Below, in pieces: positions 37,493-46,228 of a stretch of 64,000 nt of DNA. Each line of letters opens with the position of its first letter. Position 1 is the first letter of the stretch. Where the stretch lies: assembly GCA_905178155.1 (NCBI GenBank), contig CAJINV010000002.1, positions 7,861,650 to 7,925,649 of the forward strand. The letters run 5' to 3'. Source of the DNA: Amoebophrya sp. A120 (Eukaryota; Sar; Dinophyceae; Syndiniales; Amoebophryaceae). Made by a program: the position numbers and the translations under genes. Below the pieces are notes generated by a model, which did no database searches, was not told where the DNA came from, and saw only the letters and a program-made list of their open reading frames with translations.

Positions 37493-40400
37493 TTAAGGAG
37501 CGCTGGGAGATGATGTCCGTCGGATGTTGACGAGGAAATGACGGGCCGTTTCGTTCATCATGGACACAACTTCAAATCGTCGTGACGAACTGATTATGAA
37601 ATGCAAACATGTAGTCTCGGTCTGGAACTTGTGATGCGCGGAAGGGAATACCTAGCGCGCACACTGCATATGCGATGCAAAGCATGACAAGTTTTCCCGC
37701 GGTTCTGAGTTGTGTACTTACTCCGGATGAGAAACTGCGTTTTTGCATGACAGGCCAGGGGGGCTCTTTGCGGCCACGCAATACAGAGTTCGGAGCCATG
37801 CCAGACTAGCGCGACAAGTGAGTCTCGCAATGTCCCAGACCCAGACATAATTGCATTTGATACTACCTATGATGACTACAGCTGTTGGAGACACAACTAA
37901 ATACTACGCGCGACTCTCCTTCGAGACTCACACATCCGTCGTTTTCGGCCTCTGAGGGCGCCACCCTTCGCGACGTTCCTCCTGCGTGTTCCTGCTCAGC
38001 AGTTGCAAAAGTGTAGGTCGTCAAGAGATGGCGCAGGTACTCTGCCCTACGCTTGTTACGGCATCTGCATCCGGTGCAGGCGTAGGTGCAGGTGAAGGCG
38101 GCTCACCTTCCACGTGTTCCAGAACCGCTTGAAAGGTAGAGGAGGGCAGCACCAGTTGCAATTCATCTTTCAGGCTTTTCAGCATCTCCGCAACAAGATC
38201 GGGGAAACGCCGGGAGGGAAGGAGTATTGCGCTCTATCCAACAAAACAACTGTGGCTCGCCAGAAAATTTCAAAATTTACAAATCAATGTGCGAAGAACT
38301 CAAAAAAATGCAAGGCAAGGCACCGCAATCCGCCAAAATGAGCGATCGTCGTGCTGGTCGTACCGTCGCAGCTTGTTCAGAATTAATCTCACATATCATC
38401 AGGGCAAGTACTTTAAGTACTTGCCCTTATGAGCACAGTTATGAGCTTGTTCAGAACAGTTAGTTTTCTAATAGCAAACTAACTGTTCTCGCAAATTCCG
38501 AAAACTTGGTGGATACACTTGCATGTAAGGCCGCTGGCATGTGCTGCTGCTCACTTAAAAGAAATCTTGCATCAGCGGCCTTTTTTGTTTTCTTGGATAA
38601 TAAGCCCGCGCGGTCAACTTCAGCCATTTTCAAAAGGGTTCCAAATTATGCATTGCAAATGCAATAGTATCTGGCTCTGGAGAAGTGGAGCTCCTTAGGT
38701 GTGGTAGGCGCGCGCCTGTTTTGCGTTGCTGGAAAATCTGTAGTGCGTGACCCGAAAATAAATGGGTGGGTGAATGCGTGGCGCCGCGTGACATACCTCA
38801 TCAGTAATAGATCCGATCGGCCTGCTTGCTTCGACGCCATTTGGCCAGCACGAGCGCCCACCAAGCATGCAGATTTGAGAGAGAGAGAGAGAGAGTTAGT
38901 GATGCAAAACCATGATTATCCGGCGCCGGCCCCGGCCCGGGGCCCGGCCTCCTGCAGGGGTGATTCAGTTGCTTCGGTTACCCATACCTTCGAAAGCGCA
39001 CACTCTCTAGCTATTCGTCATGCAGTATTACCGCTTGCAATAATGAGAATTCCGTACTAGAAAGCGTTCGAAACGCTTGCCGGCGTGCTTGGGTACGAAT
39101 AAATGTATATGTGTCAGCAGTCCCACATCCAGAATGTCCAGACGACAAGAAAGATACTACATTTGCAATGCATATCACTTCCTCTGCAATTTTGTTCTTG
39201 CTCGCTTCGCCCTGAAATTGTTCTGCCTCCGCCGCCCTGAAATACAGGGCATAAAGTTTCAGGACAACGCGGTAGGTGCTCGGAGTCGGCTCCAAATTTT
39301 CTGAACGGATTTCCTCCAGCATGTCCTCGGCGTCTTTGATCCGCCTTGCTACGTCGCTAAAAGATGAAGCGTCGCTTGCTTTTTCGAGATATCGGCTGAT
39401 CAACGCGTAGTACGTGAGAGCATCGTGATCCACGTTGTATTTTAGCATCGAATCCAGAACCCACTTAACCCCCTCTTCTGTTTTCGAAGCGGGCATCCGG
39501 GGCGTTCTTCTGCTTCGGGTCCTGTCTTGCTCTTGATTCTGATAGTTGGTGCCGCAGTACGCAAACAAGAACTTGTTATACGTTTCTACCTTGGGGGGTC
39601 CTACGTGTGTTGTACCGCCAGGCTGCTGCTCCTGCGCCATCTGCTCATGCATCATTTCGAGAACCCTCCGTGCGCTATCGGTATCGTCCGCGTTTAGGTA
39701 ACGCACAACCAGTTCTTCCGCAATCCCAAATGTGAACTTGTCTGGCGTCCCCACTGCCCGCAACATCTGTCCCAGGATCCGTCTTTGCTCTTCTTTCGGG
39801 ACACTTTTGGGCGGGTTGCGATGCTCGCGTCTAGTTCTAGGCCTGCTATAGAGGCGTAGGAGGTTGTAGAGATGCTCCCTACTGTCTCTGGTGGTGGCGT
39901 CCATTGCTTCCAGATGCGCAACGAGCAGACCGAGCCGCGCGTTATCCCTACAAAACCACGGACCAGTCCCTGCCTGCTGCGTAAGTAGGAGGTTGTCGTA
40001 AAAGGCCAGGTCGACCGGTGCGCCGCTACTCATCGAACTTCCCTTATTGTTCCCCTTGCCGCCATCGCTGCTGCTTCTGGGCCACCAACCAGACCGCAAC
40101 TGCACTGTCCCCAGCTTTGCTGCCACCTCAATATCGCATGCAAATGTGTCTGGGTCGGGAAAACTCTGATACGCATTTTTTTTAAGATCGCGGCCACGGA
40201 AAGATCTGTCATGCTTGGGCAGTAAAAGTTGCTCTTCTTGTTGTTACCAAGAGAAGTTAGTTATTTGTCACGCAGTGGCCTAGGCATTTAAGAAACAGTC
40301 TCAAGAAGAACAGCTGTGGGCGTGGTTCCAGGGCTTTGCGTGGCAGATCATCTTCTGGGCCACGGAGACACTGCATCACAGGCTTCAGCAATCTTCCAGA

Positions 40401-42974
40401 CCCAGACACATTTGGATTTGATACTCCATTTCGCGGAGCAGCTCCCTGGCCTGCTCTGTCCTGCCCGTCCTAGCATACTGTTGCAAAATAATACGGAAGG
40501 TAGCAACGCTAGGCATCACATTTGCGTCCTGTTCCATCAAGTCCAGCACGCGGCTAATGCCGTCGCGGATAATGTCGCCACGCTTTTCGTTGTCGCCTTC
40601 CGCGTCAGCCGCATGACCGTGCGCATCCAACAGCGCGTGGTAGGTGGCGACATTCGGCGCAATGCCTTCCACTATCATCATTTGAAACTCATCATATGCG
40701 CCCCGAACGTTGCCGCTCGTAGCGCAGGCACCAACTAGCGCGTTGTAGGTGGCGACATTCGGCGCCACGTCTGCGCTCTTCATCATTTGAAATACACAGC
40801 GCGCACCCAGTTCGTCGCGATTGCGGGCGTAGGCCTGTATAAGAACGTTGTAGGTGGCTACATCCGGCGCCACGCCTTCCGCTGCCATCATTTTAAACGC
40901 ACGGCATGCACCCGGAACGTCGCCCTTCTTAGCGTAGGCATCCACTAGCGCGTTGTAGGTGAAGACATTCGGCGCCACGCCTTCCGCTCTCATCTTTGGA
41001 AGCACATCGCATGCGCCCGGAACGTTGCCACTCTTGGCGCAGGCACCAACTAGCGTGTTGTAGGTGACCACATCCGGCGCCACGTCTGCGCTTCTCATCA
41101 TTTGAAATACACGGCGCGCACCCAGTTCGTCGCGATTGCGGGCGTAGGCCTGTATCAGAACGTTGTAGGTGCCGACATTCGGCGCTACGCCTTCGGCTAT
41201 CATCCTTTTAAACACATCCCATGCGCCCGGAACGTCGCCACTCTTAGCGAAGGCATCCACTAGCGCGGTGTAGGTTAAGGCGTTCGGCGTCAGACCTGCG
41301 GCTCTCATCATTGGAAGCACACTGTATGCGCCCGGGGCGTCGCCATTCCGAGCGTGAGCTCCTATGAGCATGGTGTAGGTGGCGACATCCGGCTCCAGGC
41401 CTGCGTCTTTCATCTTTTGAAACACACGGAATGCGCCCAGAACGTCGCCCCTCTTGGCGTAGGCATCCAGCACCGCACCGTAGGTGGCGACATCCGGCGG
41501 CGCGTTGTCCTTCGTCATCCTTGTCAGGATAGCCTCGGCGCCCTCCAGATCGCTAATATTCAGATATCCTCTCCGCAGCGTGTTGTAGGTGACGACATTC
41601 CGCGGCACGTGGTCGCGCTTCATCCTCTGCAGGACATCTTCTGCGCCCTCGAGATTGCCAACCTTCACATAGCCGCTCAACAACGTGTTGTAGGTGACGA
41701 CATTCCGCGGCACGTGGTCGCGCTTCATCCTCCGCAGGACATCTTCTGCGCCCTCGAGATTGCCAGCCTTCCCATAGCCGCTCAACAACGTGCTGTAGGT
41801 GACGACATTCGGCGCAACTTTGTTCTCGTCGGCCTTCATCCTCGTCAGGATAGCTTCTGCGCCCTCCAGATCGCCAGCCTCCACATAGCCGCTCAGCAGC
41901 GTGTTATAGGTGACGACATTCGGCGCCTCTTTGATCTCTACCATCATCCTCGACAGGATAGCTTCTGCGCGCTTTAGATTGGACCTGCCAGCCTTCACAT
42001 AGACGCTCAGCAACGTGTTGCACGTGACGACATCCGGCACCACGTTGTCCCCCTTCATACGCGACAGGATAGCCTCTGCGCCCGCCTCATCCCCAGCCTT
42101 CACATAGCCGCGCAGCAACGTGGTGTAGGTGACGACATCCCGCGCCACGTTGTCCTCCTTCATCCTCGACAGGACAGCTTCTGCGCCCTCCAGATTGCTA
42201 GCCTTCTCCTCTACATGGCCGCCCGGCAAAATGTTGCAGGAGGAGGTGTTCTATACAATGCAAAGATGATGTCTGGGTCTGGAAGACTCCAGGCGTTCTG
42301 GTCATGTCGCTCTTCCACGCACCAGCCACAAGAGGCCAGCACCGTTGGGAAGAGCATGTCGGGCTGCCTGTAGTTGTTCCGGAAGGTCTTTCTCTTTGTC
42401 TTTCTCTTTTCATCAGTCCCTGAATTGCATGAGAAACATCATCCCCCAGCTTGACTAAAAGTGGGCAGCGCGACGGACTCTTCTGCTGGGAGCCATGCAA
42501 GACAGATTTAGTCTGTATCTGTGACCTACCGAGGGTGGAACAAGTCTGCATCCCTCCAGACCCGGACATTGTAGCTGCGGTTGATATATCTTCATCCACG
42601 TAGCGCTGAATTTCCTTGTTGAAGAACATGGACACAGATTTATGATATCCACCTTTCCCGCCCCCCACGCGCGACGGGGATCCATGACGAGACGCCGGCC
42701 CTTTGCCACTGCCTTTGCCGCCGCTGCCTCGTCCTCTTCCCTTCATCGAACCAGTTCCCTTATTCCCCTTGCCGCCATGGCTGCTGGTTCCGAGCTGCAA
42801 ACCAGATTGAAACTTCACAGCCACCACTGTTTGGAAAAAGTAGGTAGTGCTCGGAGTAGTCTGAAAACGTTCCCCACTCAGCAACGCTCCCAAGAAATCT
42901 CCTTGCATGTTGAAAAACAGGCCACCGGCGTAGGTCGTTGCAAGGACGCGACGAACAGAGGGGAGCATTTTCAT
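37493..42974 (-). CDS. Long pentatricopeptide-repeat (PPR) protein, predicted organellar
   Basis: Predicted RNA-binding protein of mitochondrion or plastid. Proposed exons: 42974-42589, 42197-40424, 40126-39179, 38233-38107, 37896-37863, 37589-37493; total 3366 nt, 1121 residues. It starts with a targeting-type leader (MKMLPSVRRVLATTYAGG) and a Gly/Lys-rich linker. Then come about 15 tandem PPRs of 35 residues (NVVTYNTLLSGYVKAGNLEG type), and a divergent PPR-like region. Repeats 1-6 are one subtype (EGAEAIL.RMK), 7-14 another (PGA..VF.MM); repeats 9-11 and 12-14 look like a duplicated three-repeat block. IE-8, IE-10 and IE-11 sit in or beside coding sequence. The array is certain; the last three exons are a weaker reading and could be another gene. 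The region after IE-10 resembles the N-terminal linker, so a fusion is also possible. Confidence 0.75.
37595..37862. mobile_element. IE-8, introner-like element, family A, diverged
   Basis: 268 bp. Ends TATGAAATGCAAACATG and ...AATTGCATTTGATA, with inner TCTCGGTCTGGAA and CCCAGACCCAGACA. The flanks CTGAT and CTACC match only at the first two bases, suggesting an older insertion. Excision of 273 bp keeps a minus-strand frame open (VVIIGSSSRRFEVVSMMNE). Interior motif on the plus strand. Confidence 0.72.
38401..38489. repeat. Two adjacent perfect hairpins
   Basis: Hairpin 1 (38401-38427): 13-bp arms AGGGCAAGTACTT around a single T. Hairpin 2 (38453-38489): 14-bp arms AGAACAGTTAGTTT around a 9-base loop. 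They lie in the proposed large PPR intron. Perfect pairing suggests recent origin or selection; function unknown. Confidence 0.85.
38528..38586 (+). other. Stem-loop followed by T-run
   Basis: A 9-bp GC-rich stem AGGCCGCTG ... CAGCGGCCT with a loop of about 36 bases, followed directly by a T-run (six Ts in all). The shape resembles a pol III-type RNA end or intrinsic terminator, but no RNA gene can be named. It follows the two hairpins at 38401-38489. Confidence 0.4.
38647..39174. mobile_element. IE-9, possible degenerate introner-like element
   Basis: Inverted ends TATGCATTGCAAATGCAATA (left) and TATGCATTGCAAATGTAGTA (right, reversed), 528 bp apart, with remnants of TCTGG nearby. No matching flank duplication and twice the usual size, so it may be a composite or decayed copy. 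It lies inside the proposed intron next to the PPR exon ending at 39179 and contains a (GA)n run. Confidence 0.5.
38877..38895. repeat. (GA)n microsatellite
   Basis: About nine GA units, followed 30 bp later by a very GC-rich stretch (GGCGCCGGCCCCGGCCCGG). Both lie inside IE-9. Confidence 0.9.
40132..40423. mobile_element. IE-10, introner-like element, family A
   Basis: 292 bp. Ends TATCGCATGCAAATGTGTC and ...ACACATTTGGATTTGATA. Flanks CTCAA and CTCCA match 4 of 5. It interrupts the PPR gene after REME; excision of 297 bp joins REME to VAAKLGTVQL in frame. Without excision, a stop inside the element truncates the protein. Confidence 0.85.
42252..42588. mobile_element. IE-11, introner-like element, family A
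   Basis: 337 bp, the longest family A copy with good flanks. Ends TATACAATGCAAAGATGATG and, reversed, TATATCAACCGCAGC; flanks TGTTC and TCTTC match 4 of 5. It separates the PPR leader from the array. Unlike the others, simple excision puts the array out of frame. Using the element's host-5' end with a normal TAG acceptor at 42200-42198, just beyond the element, restores it. Confidence 0.75.
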
Positions 42975-44281
42975 TTTTATCGAGACCGTCTGTAACTGAA
43001 GCACTCTAATGAAGTAGAAAGATAAAGATAAACCAATATTTTAAATTACTCGGATAAAGTCAGAAGCAACCTTTCTGTTCAAAGCGAAAATCAAGAGGAG
43101 AAGAGAATTTTTAAGAGACAAATGAAAGAGTAAGAGACCGCGTCTTGCAGCCAAATAATAAATATCCTAGGCCTTGACGATTCTAGCAGAAGACAGTAGG
43201 GGTTGTGGTTTTATTTGGAAAATCAGGGTATATCAGCGCTCACTATGTATAGTTAAATGTAGATGTTTTCAGTACCGGAGAATCAAACCCAGAAACAATG
43301 AAAGCTCCTGCGCCGAAAGCTTGTTTCTTGGTTTTTTCCAAAATGTCAAATTGTATTTCCGCTGCCCATTAGCATCAACAGGAGGGAAGTGATGTCATGA
43401 TCTCAAATTTTTCAGCTGCGCCAGCACGCGTACTTAGTCAACAATCTTCGCGATTCGTGACATCTGGCCGCACAACCGACAGTTCTCTACTACTCCCCTC
43501 GAAAATGAGTGATCCATTTCTTTTGTAGTGATCCATTTCCAATTCACTAATTAGTCTCACCACGGTACCGAGTGAAATTTTCCTTGCCTTCAGGTGGTAG
43601 GTTGCAGTAGAGAAGAGCAGTTTGTTTCTTCAGAAGACTTTTCGACTTTGATTTTGCTTTCGAACATTTTTAGCTTTGAACTCGCATTTGATCCGATGTC
43701 GTCAAAGATCCGATCGGATTTGTTTCGGCAAACATTTCACCGACTGGATGAAGCAAACTTACTGGAGAAAGCTGATTTTTGGCCCAGTAATCAACTTCGA
43801 ACTCTGGATCCAAAAAGCTTCAAACAAAAGCAAAACATTATCTATACTAAGAGGAGATCAGAATGTACTTAAGTACCTCTCCATCGATCCAGATTGCATA
43901 CTTACACCTCCCTCTCGATCTTCAAATAACGCCGAAAATCTTCTTCGGAGACGGCGCGACTACACCGAAATGCATGATCTCTACTCTACCTCGGTGTACA
44001 TTCACGGACTGAACGCCAAGGAACTTCATGCTGAGTCTTCACCTTTCAGGCTGTCAAGTACTAAGGTACTCGCTGAACAAAGTCGGCAACTGCGGTTGCG
44101 ACTACGTACTGCATTTTTGTGCTGTTTAGAGCCAAATTCTTGTTTTAGTGTTCCTCGTCGTTGATCGCTACAAGAACGCCAACAAAGCAAACCCGGAACC
44201 GAGTTTCATCGGCACTAGCTCTGGTGTTCAACTGGAGATCAGACGAAAAAATCCCGTTTACTGAATCAAGTACGACGAGCT
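42975..44281. other. Intergenic, 1.3 kb
   Basis: AT-rich and without a supported gene. The plus frames 43594-43872 and 43676-44164 overlap each other and have no recognisable content. It probably contains the 5' region of the PPR gene and the 3' region of the secreted Cys-rich gene. Confidence 0.4.
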
Positions 44282-45715
44282 TCAGGTCAGAATCTGAAGC
44301 CTTCCGGCTGGGGTGAACTGCAGATGCTGCGCTTGTAGGTAGTCGCACTGATTCGCCAGCTTCCCACCCGAGAAGGTGTCTGCCAAGCCGCCCCTGCACA
44401 GGGCCAGGATTTGCGCCACAAGATCGACACACGCCTGGTCCGAGGGAACGGGCTCCCGGAGCGGCGTCAGGTACCACCATTGGGTTGCGCGGCGACTACC
44501 GAGCAGGAGCCCGGGCGCTTCGTAGTCCAGACGTACGTACCCCTCGACGTCGGCCAGGCCCCAACTCGCGTGCGCGCATTGGTTTTCGCACTCGTGCAAC
44601 TGGAAGGGCGTTGAGAGACATCGCACCAGAACCTCTGCTACCTGAAGCCGTCCTCCCTCCTGGGACTTCAGCGACGTCCCCGCAACTTCCGAGGACGTAG
44701 ATGTTCCAGAACTATTTCCTTCGTCAACGCTAGTTGCTGTTGTAGCATTCAATCGCTCCGTCGTAGAAGTCACGGGAGCTGGTGCGGACGCTGTCTTTTC
44801 TTCTTCTGCAGTAGAGGTCCCCGCTTCATCGGTCCACAGTGCGAGCTGTCCCAATACAGGGCGTTGCAGAACGGCGAAGAGATCGGAGATGCCCCGGTGC
44901 ACCGATTGCAGATCTGGCTCCCATTGGAGCAACAGTCCGGACCCGTAGTGCATGCATCCGTAGGCCCGGGCTACGAAGAGACTTTCGGACAGACAGCAAA
45001 AGTGATCGTTTCTGGCGCCCTGTACTCGGAAGAGCTGGTCATGGTAGTTCAACCGGTACCGCACGTCACAATCATCAGGAACGTAGACGCGCCCACAACA
45101 GTGGTACAGTAAATCACGGAAGCGAAATCCCTCGTCGGTTTGCAACTCCAAGACCGCATCGTGCTGCGCCTTGGCCGCGACGCTGGAAGTCCAGAGAACC
45201 TGATCTGGATACGGATACCGCGCACGGGTGCATAACGGGGAGCTGGACGGAAAAGCAACCGTATTGCCTTCCTTTGCCGACGAGTCCTCGGCGTCGGACC
45301 CCGTGGTCCACCAGGCAGCCAGACAAGGCGACCGCTGCGACCAATCGAGCCAGGAAGTTTGCGACGTGCAGCCGTACCTGGCCGCCACGAGGGTCCAACT
45401 CGACAGCAAGGCCGCGCCCTCCCTCGACGTGGCCACCTCGCAGCAGTGGTGCTGCGTATTGGCTCGCGCGAGGTGCTTGTCGTGCACCCGGAACAGGTAG
45501 CGCACGTCGCAGTCGAGCGGCACCGCGCCCACCGCCTGACAGCACCGCTCCGCGCTGCCGGCTTCGCCGTAGGCGTGCAGCCCGGGGCAGGTTGCCGCAG
45601 TCAACTCCGCTCCGCTCTTGAACCACTGCAAGTGACAATTTACCGACTGATCAGGAACAGCGGAGCAAGTCAAGACCTGGGCAAGAACAGCGAGGAGGAG
45701 GGTCAGAGAGGACAT
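44282..45715 (-). CDS. Secreted cysteine-rich protein with a duplicated CC/DCDVRY module
   Basis: 477 residues, single exon. I chose the ATG at 45713-45715 because it opens a clean signal peptide (SSLTLLLAVLAQVLTCSA); the frame extends 40 codons further without one. Two copies of a module with spacing CC, about 8 residues, DCDVRY, 5 residues, HD, about 12-14 residues, H-CC: copy 1 at about residues 56-98 (CCQAVGAVPLDCDVRYLF) and copy 2 at about 207-245 (CCGRVYVPDDCDVRYRLNYHD). A Ser/Thr-rich linker and a third region with scattered Cys follow. No membrane anchor is visible near the C-terminus, so it is probably secreted or in the lumen. No named family recognised. Confidence 0.7.
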   Translation of the reverse strand: MSSLTLLLAVLAQVLTCSAVPDQSVNCHLQWFKSGAELTAATCPGLHAYGEAGSAERCCQAVGAVPLDCDVRYLFRVHDKHLARANTQHHCCEVATSREGAALLSSWTLVAARYGCTSQTSWLDWSQRSPCLAAWWTTGSDAEDSSAKEGNTVAFPSSSPLCTRARYPYPDQVLWTSSVAAKAQHDAVLELQTDEGFRFRDLLYHCCGRVYVPDDCDVRYRLNYHDQLFRVQGARNDHFCCLSESLFVARAYGCMHYGSGLLLQWEPDLQSVHRGISDLFAVLQRPVLGQLALWTDEAGTSTAEEEKTASAPAPVTSTTERLNATTATSVDEGNSSGTSTSSEVAGTSLKSQEGGRLQVAEVLVRCLSTPFQLHECENQCAHASWGLADVEGYVRLDYEAPGLLLGSRRATQWWYLTPLREPVPSDQACVDLVAQILALCRGGLADTFSGGKLANQCDYLQAQHLQFTPAGRLQILT

Positions 45716-46228
45716 GGCTTCGAGTTTCGGCCCGAAGATCCAGCTCGGCTCTCTCATGTTTTCGAAAATCGTGAACGCAAAGGGACGAACTAAACGAAGA
45801 CGACAACGACCTCGAGGCGGGATACACTCACTCATAACTCGTCCATCTTAACACATGCAAAGGCAAACACGTCATTGCTTGAGCAAAGAAAACCGTAATC
45901 TTATCTTGGAAAAGTGCAGGCCTTCCTGCCGCCATGACTGCGCCCCAGGTTGCAGGTTCTCTTTCGGATCTTTCTACAGATGGATCCGTTCTCAATCAGG
46001 AAAACAGTACGGATACGTACGAACACGTGGAAAAGACGTGCGAAAAGGCTTAGGACCGTTGTCTTTGTCCTTTTGATTTCTGAATTTGCGCTATCGTGCT
46101 TGTGTCGCTCGTTTGTCGTAGTTGCGTTACTGAGACTTTCTAGCTCCGGAGCCAAACAAATCTGAACAGGAGTACAACTTATACGGACTCGAACGACGCA
46201 ACAAGTTGAGCATACAGGCTCTACTACT
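45716..46228. other. Intergenic, 0.5 kb
   Basis: Between the secreted Cys-rich gene start and the XPB stop. Short antisense frames only; nothing supported. Confidence 0.45.
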
